Source: Ereboglobus luteus (GTDB lineage Bacteria > Verrucomicrobiota > Verrucomicrobiia > Opitutales > Opitutaceae). Taken from it: 64,000 nt of DNA. Location: assembly GCF_003096195.1 (NCBI RefSeq), contig NZ_CP023004.1, forward strand, positions 2,894,501 through 2,958,500, given 5' to 3'. Shown one piece after another: positions 8,239 to 17,101 of this stretch (within the stretch, counting starts at the first letter, position 1; every line of letters starts with the position of its first letter). A model generated the notes under the pieces. That model saw only the letters and a list, made by a program, of their open reading frames with translations. It had not been told where the DNA came from and did not search any database. Position numbers and translations under genes: made by a program.

Positions 8239-8762
8239 AAACCCGTTCGCTCATCCTCATACTTGCAGTTGCCTGCATTCCACTCGGCGGTTGCTCGCTC
8301 TTCAAAAGAAAAGCGCCGCCGCCCGTAATCCACACCATCGCCGCATCGCCGGTAAGCGGCACCGAACTTGACCCGGCCAACACCGAAAAACTCCGCCAAA
8401 GCGAAACGCTGCGCGCGTATCCCGTGAGCCGATACGTTGACCCGCGCGACCCGAATCTCATGCACGAGGCGCACATTGTGTATCGCAAGGAAACTCCCGC
8501 CGCATGGAATCTCGCCCCGCACGCGCCGACTGTCGTGCCGCTCGGCCCCGTGATGGCATTGGCCGACCCAGCCGAAAAACCGCAGTTATTGCCCGCCGAG
8601 GTTGAGCAAAAAATGGCCGCTCAAAACCGCCTTATGGCCGCGCTCATCGAGCAGAACGAAACACTCACCACGGAGCTTTCCAATCTGCGAAAGGAAGTCG
8701 CGCAACTGCGCAACAAACCCGCCGCAACAACTGAAAACACAACCACAACGAAACAACCATGA
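8235..8762 (+). CDS. Lipoprotein of the transfer operon
   Basis: This 175-residue protein has a lipoprotein signal peptide with lipobox LGGC at residues about 17-20 (CIPLGGCSLFKRK) and a C-terminal coiled coil (about 130-165). The ATG at 8235 overlaps the trbI stop, which fixes the start over an upstream in-frame ATG at 8208. It could fill the VirB7/TrbH slot, a lipoprotein that anchors the VirB9-VirB10 core, but it is much longer than VirB7. The next gene overlaps its stop by 4 bp. Confidence 0.65.
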   Translation: MKTRSLILILAVACIPLGGCSLFKRKAPPPVIHTIAASPVSGTELDPANTEKLRQSETLRAYPVSRYVDPRDPNLMHEAHIVYRKETPAAWNLAPHAPTVVPLGPVMALADPAEKPQLLPAEVEQKMAAQNRLMAALIEQNETLTTELSNLRKEVAQLRNKPAATTENTTTTKQP

Positions 8763-9061
8763 GCACTAACGCGCCACCCATGCCCGAAAACACAACAGAG
8801 GAAACGAAGGACTCAACCGATGCCGTCGTTCCTCTCGCCATCGGCCCGCATCACCGGAAAAATTTTGAGCAGGCCGAAGCGCACCTCGCCAAGACTTACG
8901 GCAAATCGCCGCTCGCCGACGATCTTATGCGACTATGGCTTGCCGGCGCGCCGCCTTGGGAAATCACGCGCGCTTTTGAGGAATCCGTGCTGAATATTTC
9001 CGGCAGCGACCTCATCCCCGACGACGACGGCCACTACGACCAGACTCTTCTCGATCTATAA
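8759..9061 (+). CDS. Small acidic hypothetical protein of the transfer operon
   Basis: A 100-residue soluble protein with an acidic, Thr/Glu-rich N-terminus and an acidic end (LIPDDDGHYDQTLLDL). No family is recognised. It overlaps the lipoprotein gene by 4 bp (ATGA), which supports real translation. It has no signal peptide, so it should be cytosolic and might be an accessory factor of transfer. Confidence 0.55.
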   Translation: MSTNAPPMPENTTEETKDSTDAVVPLAIGPHHRKNFEQAEAHLAKTYGKSPLADDLMRLWLAGAPPWEITRAFEESVLNISGSDLIPDDDGHYDQTLLDL

Positions 9062-9169
9062 ACCGCACTCACCGTTTTTTGGGCGAACCCTCGCCCGCAC
9101 AAGGTCAACCGCCACTGGCGACCAGCCGCCTTGTTTCACCAATGGCTGGGGAAAATCCACAATCAAAAC

Positions 9170-9547
9170 ATGTCACTCAAACAATCCATTGCGGAGAAAA
9201 AAGCCAGGGAAAGCGCCAACACCCGCATCAACCCTGAAATCGACGCCAAACTCACCAAATACATCGCGGACAATCCGAAGCTCTACGATTACTATAACGA
9301 AATGACCAAGGAGCAGCTTATCCGAAAGCTCATGCTCGGCAAAATGCAGCGCAACGAATACACCCAGCAGCGCGATCAGGAAATTATCCAATGGGTGAAT
9401 CAAAACCCCGACATCAAGGCGAAGGTCGAGGAGCGCATCAAAAATGTCCCCGCCGAAAACCGGCAGCGGGCATTTGTCCGGGTCGCCAAGGATGAGGCGG
9501 CGCGCCAGTCAATGCGTCAGCCCGCAGGAAACGGCATTTCCGCATAG
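9170..9547 (+). CDS. Small charged helical hypothetical protein
   Basis: The 125-residue product is highly charged and predicted helical (EMTKEQLIRKLMLGKMQRNE), with no membrane segment. The frame extends upstream to a TTG at 9131, but the ATG at 9170 gives a natural N-terminus, MSLKQSIAEKKARE. Size and composition recall small DNA-binding or mobilisation accessory proteins of conjugative elements, which is only a resemblance. It is 108 bp after the previous gene and precedes another unknown gene on the same strand. Confidence 0.55.
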   Translation: MSLKQSIAEKKARESANTRINPEIDAKLTKYIADNPKLYDYYNEMTKEQLIRKLMLGKMQRNEYTQQRDQEIIQWVNQNPDIKAKVEERIKNVPAENRQRAFVRVAKDEAARQSMRQPAGNGISA

Positions 9548-9578
9548 GAAACAAAACTGCTTCAAAACGAGCGGGGCG

Positions 9579-10397
9579 ATGCGTGAAACATTCCTCCGCT
9601 TTTTTGCTTTCATGTCTGACAATCCAACCAGCCTTGACGACGCCCTTTTCGCAACGATTGCCAACGGAAGCGATGCGGCTTGCGTTACGCTTTTTATTCA
9701 ACTTTTGCGCGAGTCCCCAAACTTGCGGCACTGGCTTTTCAGCGCGTTTCTGAACCCCGACACGCGCTCGCGCCTTTCCCGTCACCTTTCAGGTAAGACG
9801 CATCCTCCGCGTCATTCCGCGCATGGACGGCACTTGCTCTCTTGGCTCGCAAACACCGATAAAGCGCTTGCGCGCGATGCGGTCTTGCTTTCGCAAAATC
9901 ACACAACTTCCGCGCCTTACGGAGGGCTCACGCACGCGCAAGTCATCAACCTGATCCGACGTTATCAAGCAGGAGGAACGAAAGCATCGGGAGGAATAGA
10001 ACTCTCCGCGTTTTTGCTCGCGCACGCTTGGCGGCGCGCGTTGCCCGATTTGTCAAATCGCGCCGCATTGCTCCTGATAAGCGGACGTTTTTTTCAAGCT
10101 GCATTTTCGGGACACTGTGCGAATCTCGAACTCGTTCAGAATCTTGTCAAAGCAGCGGAATTTTTTCGCGGGCAGCCACGAGGGTCAATCACGCGGGCGC
10201 ATTTCGGTTACACCAACTGGTGGAAACTTTCAGTGCTCCACTACATGCTCAACAATCCCAAACCGCGCTATTGCATACGCGATTTTAGACGACATCTGCG
10301 CACTCAAAAAATCATCGTCGAAACCAAGGATGTCCGGCGATTCTGCAAAAAACACGGCATATTGCGAAATTCACGCCCAGGCAGACCGTCCGAATAA
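9579..10397 (+). CDS. Hypothetical protein at the end of the transfer block
   Basis: This 272-residue protein is not recognised. It is basic toward its C-terminus (RDFRRHLRTQKIIVETKDVRRFCKKHG), which suits a nucleic-acid binder. Two starts are possible: ATG 9579, preceded by a weak GGGGCG, and ATG 9612 (MSDNPTSLDD). The longer open frame to 9444 overlaps the previous gene and is unlikely. It is the last plus-strand gene with transfer-like composition before the metal cargo. Confidence 0.5.
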   Translation: MRETFLRFFAFMSDNPTSLDDALFATIANGSDAACVTLFIQLLRESPNLRHWLFSAFLNPDTRSRLSRHLSGKTHPPRHSAHGRHLLSWLANTDKALARDAVLLSQNHTTSAPYGGLTHAQVINLIRRYQAGGTKASGGIELSAFLLAHAWRRALPDLSNRAALLLISGRFFQAAFSGHCANLELVQNLVKAAEFFRGQPRGSITRAHFGYTNWWKLSVLHYMLNNPKPRYCIRDFRRHLRTQKIIVETKDVRRFCKKHGILRNSRPGRPSE

Positions 10398-10471
10398 TTT
10401 TCTCTCTAAAATTGACTCCATGTGGAATACAAGTGTTGACAAATACCGCGCAAACGGTTCTTGAGGATTTT

Positions 10472-10852
10472 GTGTCACCGCTTTTTCGCATCGCATCAAT
10501 TTTTCTACTGGCAATATGGATGCCAGCCACAATGCATTGCGGAATTGAGGCAATAAGTCTCTCTACAGCGGAAGCCGCTGCGACTGAATGTTGTGACGGT
10601 TATTCATGTGCTAGTGATAGCTGTGCGGTAGTTGAATCAGGCATGGCAATAACGCTAGCAACACTCAAAGCTCCGATTCCTTCGCTTGTTGCATGTATAT
10701 GCATGCTTTGCGAGCAGCTGCTGACTCCGGTGTTGCCGGAAAAATGCACATTGGCGGGGTCAGATTACGACCGTCCGCTTGATTGGATTCAAGGCTGGCA
10801 ATTTGTCCGCCGCGCCGCGCCATTATCGCGCGCGCCTTCGATGATTGGTTGA
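10472..10852 (+). CDS. CzcI-like small Cys-rich exported protein
   Basis: The 126-residue protein starts at a GTG that has GAGG five bases upstream; earlier in-frame TTG and GTG codons lack such a site. It opens with a signal sequence (MSPLFRIASIFLLAIWM), then a Cys-rich stretch TECCDGYSCASDSC (about residues 37-50) suited to metal binding. Genes of this size and type, called czcI, often head czcCBA operons and modulate metal induction. It precedes czcC with a stem-loop between them. The czcI label is by position and composition. Confidence 0.55.
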   Translation: MSPLFRIASIFLLAIWMPATMHCGIEAISLSTAEAAATECCDGYSCASDSCAVVESGMAITLATLKAPIPSLVACICMLCEQLLTPVLPEKCTLAGSDYDRPLDWIQGWQFVRRAAPLSRAPSMIG

Positions 10853-10880
10853 TTAGTCCCTGCGCGGACTAGTCGTTTTC
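10851..10880 (+). terminator. Stem-loop between the czcI-like gene and czcC
   Basis: A 9-bp stem (10851-10859 with 10866-10874, one G-T pair) with a 6-nt loop is followed by GTTTTC. It directly follows the czcI-like stop codon and stands 97 bp before czcC. It may act as a partial terminator or attenuator setting the ratio of the small protein to the pump. Confidence 0.5.
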
Positions 10881-10976
10881 TCGCGTCAACTCCTGTTGTG
10901 CACGCTTTTGCGTGTTCGAATCACAGGATGCTTCGTTCCTCGCCCCTACGCAGACAGCCAACCAATCCATCGATTC

Positions 10977-12308
10977 ATGAAATCATTAGTCTTTTCACAT
11001 CCTTTTAGATATATTCTTTCACCAGCACTATTGCTGGCAATCTCATCTATCGCGTGCTCTTTGTATGCACAAGACGCACCGCCTGCAAAGCTCACCGAGT
11101 CATCGGTAGCAGCGCTCTCGTTGGATGATCTCGTCAATGAGATCACTTTGAATAATCCTGAACGTCGCCTCTACATTGAGGAACTTGACGCCTCGCGTGT
11201 ATCCGCACGAGTAGCTGGTCGCTGGTCCGAACCAGAACTCGGTGTGGATGCTGGCTACAAGCGGCTTAAAGATTCATCGGGAACAAATGTCGGAGACGGA
11301 ATGATATGGAGCGTATCCATCACACAAACGTTCGAGTGGCCCGGTCGTCTTTCATTGCGCAAGGCCATCGCCAGCCGACAGGTCGAATTAGCGAAATTGG
11401 GAATTTCACGTTTTGAAAATGCCCTTGCTTCTCGCGCTCGAATACTTGCGTTCGGCCTCTACGCAGCCAACGAAAAGGCCAACGCAATCCGTGAGGTCTC
11501 AGAGCGCTTTACATCACTCAAGGAGACTTTTCTAGCACGCGACCCCGCAGGTATCACGCCCCTACTTGATACACGCGCCATTGAAGCAAGCGAACTTGCA
11601 CTTCGACGCCGTGCAACGGAGGCCGATCTTGCTGTGCAAGCCGCACTCGTAGAGATCAATCAACTGCGCGGCGTCCCTATTGATGCACCGTTGCGCGTGA
11701 AAGCCAAAAGGTTTTCTTTCGACGATGCGCCCAGCACTCAAAGCCTGCTCGTGGCTGCGCGTGAAAACAACTTCGACTACCGCATGCGCCAAGTTGAATT
11801 GGAGCAACAGGGATTTGCCGTAAAACTTGCACGCAATGAACGCTATCCCTCCGTAAGTGTCGGGCCATATATATCACGGGATAATATCGGTGACCGTGAA
11901 ACTATCGTTGGTCTGACGATGAGCGTTCCACTGCCTGTCACCGGCACGCGACGCGCAGCGGTAGACATTGCGAGAGTGCGACAACGCCAGGCCGAAGCCG
12001 CAGCTTTGGTTGCACAACGCGAACTCGAGCGTGATGTTGTGACCGCAGCTCAAATTTTCACTGCAAAACTCACCGAGGCGCGGCAATGGACGTCCGATGC
12101 TGCTAAGAAATTTTCCGAAGCGGCAGAGTTGGCCGACCGTCACTATCGCATGGGGGCGGTAACAATCACTGCCTACATCGAACTTCAAAACAGTTATCTT
12201 GATGCCGTGGAAGCGCTGCTATCCACGCAAACCGAAGCGCTTGAGTCCGGGCTAAAACTTCAAGAACTCACCGGCATCAACCTCAACCCTGTGGAGGTTG
12301 CACAATGA
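10977..12308 (+). CDS. czcC: CzcC-type outer-membrane efflux channel (TolC family)
   Basis: This 443-residue protein has a signal peptide ending near ACSLYAQ and two related halves rich in long amphipathic helices, as in the TolC/OEP family. It forms the trimeric outer-membrane exit duct of a tripartite metal pump. The ATG at 10977 gives a proper signal peptide, while the frame upstream does not. It overlaps the membrane-fusion gene by 4 bp (ATGA at 12305), so the stoichiometry is probably coupled. Length agrees with CzcC/CusC proteins. Confidence 0.88.
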   Translation: MKSLVFSHPFRYILSPALLLAISSIACSLYAQDAPPAKLTESSVAALSLDDLVNEITLNNPERRLYIEELDASRVSARVAGRWSEPELGVDAGYKRLKDSSGTNVGDGMIWSVSITQTFEWPGRLSLRKAIASRQVELAKLGISRFENALASRARILAFGLYAANEKANAIREVSERFTSLKETFLARDPAGITPLLDTRAIEASELALRRRATEADLAVQAALVEINQLRGVPIDAPLRVKAKRFSFDDAPSTQSLLVAARENNFDYRMRQVELEQQGFAVKLARNERYPSVSVGPYISRDNIGDRETIVGLTMSVPLPVTGTRRAAVDIARVRQRQAEAAALVAQRELERDVVTAAQIFTAKLTEARQWTSDAAKKFSEAAELADRHYRMGAVTITAYIELQNSYLDAVEALLSTQTEALESGLKLQELTGINLNPVEVAQ

Positions 12309-13033
12309 AAAAAAACGCATGCTTTATTATGGCATTCGCCGTTTCAGGGTTTGTATTTCTACTCGCAGGATGCGGGGAGAGAAGCCCGACACAACAGGTC
12401 GCTCAAAATATATCCGAGCACGCAGAGGATTCGCATACTGATGAAGAAGGCGTCGCATTCAAATCAGGGCAAGGGCTTCTGATTACGCCCGATGTAATCA
12501 AGGCATTGATGCTCGAAACAGCAGAGGCCGACGAACGTCCGATTTCCGAGGAACGCAGCGCGACCGCTTACATATTTGCGACGTCACCTAAAATCCTCGC
12601 TAGTGCGCTTGTGCCGGAATCCCAGGCAGCGGGCTATTCAAATGCTATTTATAGAGGGGCGAAACTCCTGCGCATCGATCGGGTCACCGACTCGGCCACG
12701 CGGATGACGGAGCTTATTTTTGAACTCGACGATTCCTCATCGCAGACGAAGCCCGAGCCCGGAAATTTTGTGACGTTCCCAGTATCCTCGCCGCCGCGCA
12801 CGACGCTTGTCGTGCCGCGATCAGCCGTTCTTGAGACGGCAACCAACAAAATTGTGTATGTGGTCAATGGAAACGGGTATCTGCGAACTGTCGTTCAAAC
12901 CGGCATACGTTCCGCCGATTATATTGAAATCACGGACGGCCTCTATGCAGGCGACATTGTTGTCACGTCACCCGTTGAACAACTCTGGCTTTCCGAACTG
13001 CGCCTGACCAAAGGCGGCGGGCACAGCCATTGA
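12305..13033 (+). CDS. czcB: CzcB-like periplasmic adaptor, shortened
   Basis: A 242-residue lipoprotein (lipobox LLAGC near residue 22) with a beta-rich C-terminal half that matches the membrane-proximal part of CzcB adaptors (TTLVVPRSAVLET, then GLYAGDIVVTSPVEQL). It is far shorter than usual (about 380-520 residues): the lipoyl and alpha-hairpin parts are mostly missing. The C-terminus GGGHSH and the acidic/His segment near residue 45 could bind metal. It links CzcA to CzcC in the periplasm. The frame is clean, so this looks like a compact version rather than a broken gene. Confidence 0.75.
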   Translation: MKKNACFIMAFAVSGFVFLLAGCGERSPTQQVAQNISEHAEDSHTDEEGVAFKSGQGLLITPDVIKALMLETAEADERPISEERSATAYIFATSPKILASALVPESQAAGYSNAIYRGAKLLRIDRVTDSATRMTELIFELDDSSSQTKPEPGNFVTFPVSSPPRTTLVVPRSAVLETATNKIVYVVNGNGYLRTVVQTGIRSADYIEITDGLYAGDIVVTSPVEQLWLSELRLTKGGGHSH

Positions 13034-13070
13034 GCCACCACACAAACTTAAAAACTAACACGATTTTCCC

Positions 13071-16000
13071 ATGATTGACAAAATTTTGGAGTTCGCTTTG
13101 CGCCAGCGCATATTTGTGCTTATCGCCGCAGTTGCGCTCATTCTTATCGGCTTATGGTCGGCGACACGCCTTCCCATTGATGCCGTTCCGGACATCACAA
13201 ATGTTCAGGTTCAAATCAATACCTCTGTGCCTTCTCTTGCGCCCGAGGAAATTGAAAAATTGGTTACTTATCCAATCGAGGTGGAAATGGGCGGCATCGA
13301 AAAAATGCTCGAAGTTCGCTCCATTTCCAAATTCGGACTTTCGCAAGTAACGCTCGTGTTTCAGGAGGGCACGGATATTTACCGCGCGCGACAACTCGCC
13401 GGTGAACGATTGCAAGCCGTCCTCGAGGAGTTGCCACCGGGTGTAATACCTCGACTCGCTCCTATTACGACAGGGCTTGGCGAAATTTACCACTACACTA
13501 TTCGATACAAGCCTGACTTCAAAGACGTTCCCGCAGACCCGATTGATCGTCTGCGTGAACTGAAGCTCGCACAGGATTACATCGTAAAACCATCGCTGCG
13601 CACTGTGCCTGGAGTTACAGAGGTGAATACATCAGGCGGGTATGAGAAGCAAATCGTCATCACGCCCGATGCCGGAAAACTCACGAGTGTAGGACTTACA
13701 ATTGGTGAAATCTCGGATATAATTGCAGAGAATGTCTCAAACGCCGGAGGCTCTGTTGTTGAGAAAGGCGGCGAAGCCGTGACGGTGCGCTCTGTGGGTC
13801 GCGTGCAGACAACGGAAGAAATTGCCGATTTGCCATTAAAGTTCTCAGGGGCGCGCACTGGCATTCTGCGCATCAAAGATGTTGCCGGGGTCGCTATTGG
13901 CTCAGGCGTGCGAACCGGCTCGGCGACGCGTGATGGTGAAGAAACCGTGCTCGGCTCGGCGCTTATGCTCATCGGCGAAAACAGCCGCATAATATCAAGT
14001 CGCGTGCATGACCGTATAGAGGAACTACAATCGAAACTTCCTGCGGGAATGGAAATCGACACCGTGTATAATCGCACGGATTTGGTAAACTCCACCATTC
14101 GCACCGTTGAAAAAAATCTTTTTGAAGGTGCAATTTTGGTGATCGTCGTTCTCATCGCCCTTTTGGGCAACTGGCGCGCCGCGCTGATCGTAGCTACGGC
14201 AATTCCGCTCTCAATGCTCTTCGCGATGACAGGAATGGTTCGTTACGGCGTCTCTGGAAATTTGATGAGTCTCGGAGCCGTAGATTTTGGGCTAATTGTA
14301 GACGGAGCTGTTGTCATGGCGGAAAACGTCGTGCGAATGCTCGCCCACAAGCAGCATGAATGTGGGCGATTGCTTACCGCAAAGGAACGCCTGCAAACCG
14401 TGCTCTCTGCATGCAAACAAGTGGGGCGTCCGACAGTCTTTGGCGTCGCCATCATTACCATCGTTTATCTGCCTATTTTTTCCCTCACAGGCACCGAGGG
14501 GAAAATGTTCACACCGATGGCGTTTACTGTGGTGTTTGCTCTCGTCGGCGCACTCTTACTCGCGCTCACGCTTGTTCCGGTTCTCTGCTCGTTTTTCATG
14601 AGCGCCAAAGTAAGCGAAGGCGATAACATTGCCATACGTTTTGCAAAACGGGTTTATCGCCCGATACTTCATTTGAGCCTGCGCCTGCGGTGGATTGTCG
14701 CCACCGTCGCCATTGCCGTATTTGCGTTTTCTGCATGGGTGTTCACACATCTCGGCGCTGAATTTATTCCTCAGTTGGATGAAGGTTCTTTAGCCGCGCA
14801 GATGATTCGGACGACCAGCATCGGCCTTAATGCCTCGTTGGACATGCAGACCGCTGCGGAAAAGCTCATGCTAGAAAAATTTCCGGAGGTTACACATACT
14901 TTCGCGCGTGTAGGCACATCTGAAGTCGCCACCGACCCGATGGGTGTAAATGTCGGCGACAGCTACATCATGCTCAAACCGCCAGCGGAATGGCGGAAAG
15001 TCAATGGACGCACCATCACCAAGGATGAACTGACGGATATGATGTCGAAGGAGCTATCCGTCCACTTCCCCGGACAAAGCTACCTCTTTTCACAACCCAT
15101 CGAATTGCGTTTCAACGAACTGCTTTCCGGCAGTCGGGCCGACATTGCTATCAAGGTTTTCGGCGATGATTATGAAACGCTCGAAAAAGTTGCGGGAGAG
15201 GTTCGTGAAATTGTCGAAAAAATTCCCGGTGCGGCCGATGTAGAATTTGACGCGGCAGGAAAAGCGCCAGTGCTCCAAGCTGTCATGAATCGCGCGGCGA
15301 TGTCGCGCTATAATGTCCATGCCAGCGAAGTGAACAAAGTTATAGAGACAGCGTTTGCTGGTGCCGAAGCTGGAGTTGTCGTTGATGGTAATCGGCGATA
15401 TCCGATCGTCACACGACTTACGGAACGGGCGCGCCGCGATTTTGAAAACGTGGCAACGCTTCCAGTGAAAACGGCGGACGGAAACCTCATCACGCTCGGA
15501 CAAGTCGCCGATGTAAGCGTCACAGAAAGCGTAAATACAATCTCGCGTGAGGCATTCCAGCGGCGCATGGCGATACAGGTGAACTTGCGTGGGCGCGACG
15601 TGCAAAGTTTTGTCGAGGAAGCGCGCGCAAAAATTACCGAAAATGTCAAAATACCCGAAGGCTATTTTGTCGAATACGGAGGCGCCTTCAAAAATCTGCA
15701 AGAAGCGCGCGCACGACTTGCCATTGTCGTGCCGGCGGCACTCGCGCTTATATTTCTGCTAATCTTTTTGGCGTTCGGAAGTGTGAGACAGGCGCTTATA
15801 GTATATACTGGCATCCCTCTGGCTGTCACTGGTGGCATATTCGCATTATGGATGCGAGGGCTGCCGTTCTCCATTTCGGCTGCGGTTGGATTTATCGCGC
15901 TCTCAGGCGTCGCCGTGCTCAACGGCGTGATGATGATTTCTTTTATAAATCAACTGCGTGAAGAGGGGCGAAAAGTGCGTGATGCCGTAATTGAAGGCGC

Positions 16001-16223
16001 GCTCACACGCCTGCGCCCCGTTCTTATGACGGCGCTTGTTGCAGCTCTCGGCTTTGTCCCGATGGCGCTTGCCACAGGCCCCGGAGCGGAAGTGCAGCGT
16101 CCCATCGCGACAGTCGTAATCGGAGGCATCATCACGGCTACATTCCTCACGCTTGTTTTGCTACCCACGCTTTACTGCTGGCTCGAGCGGGATAATGCGA
16201 AACCCAAAGAGAAAAATTCCTGA
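13071..16223 (+). CDS. czcA: CzcA-type heavy-metal RND efflux pump
   Basis: The 1050-residue protein is full length for the heavy-metal RND family, with twelve expected membrane segments and two large periplasmic loops. In membrane segment 4 it has DFGLIVDGAVVMAEN (residues 405-419), matching the DFGxxxDGxxxxEN signature of the Zn/Co/Cd (CzcA) group and not the Cu/Ag (CusA) group. The two Asp and the Glu are the proton-relay residues. It exports divalent metal from periplasm or cytosol, driven by protons, with CzcB and CzcC encoded just upstream. Confidence 0.95.
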   Translation: MIDKILEFALRQRIFVLIAAVALILIGLWSATRLPIDAVPDITNVQVQINTSVPSLAPEEIEKLVTYPIEVEMGGIEKMLEVRSISKFGLSQVTLVFQEGTDIYRARQLAGERLQAVLEELPPGVIPRLAPITTGLGEIYHYTIRYKPDFKDVPADPIDRLRELKLAQDYIVKPSLRTVPGVTEVNTSGGYEKQIVITPDAGKLTSVGLTIGEISDIIAENVSNAGGSVVEKGGEAVTVRSVGRVQTTEEIADLPLKFSGARTGILRIKDVAGVAIGSGVRTGSATRDGEETVLGSALMLIGENSRIISSRVHDRIEELQSKLPAGMEIDTVYNRTDLVNSTIRTVEKNLFEGAILVIVVLIALLGNWRAALIVATAIPLSMLFAMTGMVRYGVSGNLMSLGAVDFGLIVDGAVVMAENVVRMLAHKQHECGRLLTAKERLQTVLSACKQVGRPTVFGVAIITIVYLPIFSLTGTEGKMFTPMAFTVVFALVGALLLALTLVPVLCSFFMSAKVSEGDNIAIRFAKRVYRPILHLSLRLRWIVATVAIAVFAFSAWVFTHLGAEFIPQLDEGSLAAQMIRTTSIGLNASLDMQTAAEKLMLEKFPEVTHTFARVGTSEVATDPMGVNVGDSYIMLKPPAEWRKVNGRTITKDELTDMMSKELSVHFPGQSYLFSQPIELRFNELLSGSRADIAIKVFGDDYETLEKVAGEVREIVEKIPGAADVEFDAAGKAPVLQAVMNRAAMSRYNVHASEVNKVIETAFAGAEAGVVVDGNRRYPIVTRLTERARRDFENVATLPVKTADGNLITLGQVADVSVTESVNTISREAFQRRMAIQVNLRGRDVQSFVEEARAKITENVKIPEGYFVEYGGAFKNLQEARARLAIVVPAALALIFLLIFLAFGSVRQALIVYTGIPLAVTGGIFALWMRGLPFSISAAVGFIALSGVAVLNGVMMISFINQLREEGRKVRDAVIEGALTRLRPVLMTALVAALGFVPMALATGPGAEVQRPIATVVIGGIITATFLTLVLLPTLYCWLERDNAKPKEKNS

Positions 16224-16256
16224 GAGCGATCACAACCAACAACCAAAACAAAAAAT

Positions 16257-16712
16257 ATGAAAACAACCCGTATCATAATACTCACAGCCATCTGCGCAGT
16301 GGCTTCCATCACTGCGCTTATTGCCAAGCCTATCGCCGGTCCCAAAGGCGGACGCATTGTGACCCAAACGTCCCCTCATGTGGAGTTCCTCGTCGGGAAA
16401 GATCGTATAGTCACCGTCTCCTTTTACGACGACGCATTAAAATCAACACCCATTGCAAACCGAATAGTGACTGCCATCGCAGAGGCTAAATCGGGCAAGA
16501 CGAGACTTGATTTCATCGAAAAGGATGGCGCTCTCGTTTCGGGCAAACCGCTCCCTGATGGCGATGGTTATACCATTGTTCTACAAGTGCGTGATTCCGA
16601 TGGCGCACGCCCCAAAAACTATCGCATCGTTTTTCACGATGAAGTCTGCGCGGAATGCAAACGTGCCGAATATGCGTGCATTTGCGAAGGTGAAGATGCG
16701 CACAAACACTGA
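16257..16712 (+). CDS. Exported protein with a C-terminal Cys/His metal site
   Basis: This 151-residue protein has a signal peptide (to about residue 24), a small beta domain and a C-terminal tail ECKRAEYACICEGEDAHKH, with Cys and His placed to bind a metal ion. No named family is recognised. It lies 33 bp after czcA and just before the PII gene. It may act as a periplasmic metal chaperone that hands ions to the pump; this is inferred from the tail and the context. Confidence 0.7.
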   Translation: MKTTRIIILTAICAVASITALIAKPIAGPKGGRIVTQTSPHVEFLVGKDRIVTVSFYDDALKSTPIANRIVTAIAEAKSGKTRLDFIEKDGALVSGKPLPDGDGYTIVLQVRDSDGARPKNYRIVFHDEVCAECKRAEYACICEGEDAHKH

Positions 16713-16723
16713 AAGGAGGGTTT

Positions 16724-17068
16724 ATGAAAAACATAGTTGCATTCATTCGCCCATCAAAGGAAGACGCTGTGCGTCAGGCACTGCACGAGATGCCAGGCGT
16801 CACCGGAGCGACCTTTTCTGATGTGCGTGGCTTCGGACGCGGGCGCGGTCATGACCAAAGCGCAAGCTCTCGTGATGAAGCTCTTGTAGGCACACTCCGA
16901 AAGGTCCGCATCGACCTTATGGTTCCCGATAAGCACGCAGATTCAATCGCGCTTGGGATTGCTGTGGCAGCCCGAACAGGAAACCGGGGGGATGGAAAAG
17001 TATATATTCTGTCCGCTGAAAAAGCATTGCGGATAAGCACCGGTGAAACTGGTGCCATCGCAGTGTGA
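16724..17068 (+). CDS. PII-NG-type signalling protein of metal-efflux operons
   Basis: This 114-residue protein belongs to the GlnB/PII superfamily. It has GFGRGRGH at the base of the T-loop, MVPD at the end of the third strand, and the B-loop TGNRGDGKVYI (canonical TGxxGDGKI). The canonical T-loop tyrosine that is uridylylated in GlnB is not evident. PII proteins that sit with RND metal pumps form the PII-NG group, whose function is largely unknown. Translation should be strong (GGAGGG before the ATG). It may sense a nucleotide and gate the pump or the adjacent P-type ATPase. Confidence 0.85.
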   Translation: MKNIVAFIRPSKEDAVRQALHEMPGVTGATFSDVRGFGRGRGHDQSASSRDEALVGTLRKVRIDLMVPDKHADSIALGIAVAARTGNRGDGKVYILSAEKALRISTGETGAIAV

Positions 17069-17101
17069 TGAAACGAAAAACAATCGAAGCACTAACCAGC
17101 C

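Noticed and set aside
12305-13033. czcB treated as a pseudogene because of its short length
   Set aside because: The frame is intact, with a lipoprotein signal and a conserved C-terminal half, and it overlaps czcC by 4 bp as a working operon gene would.
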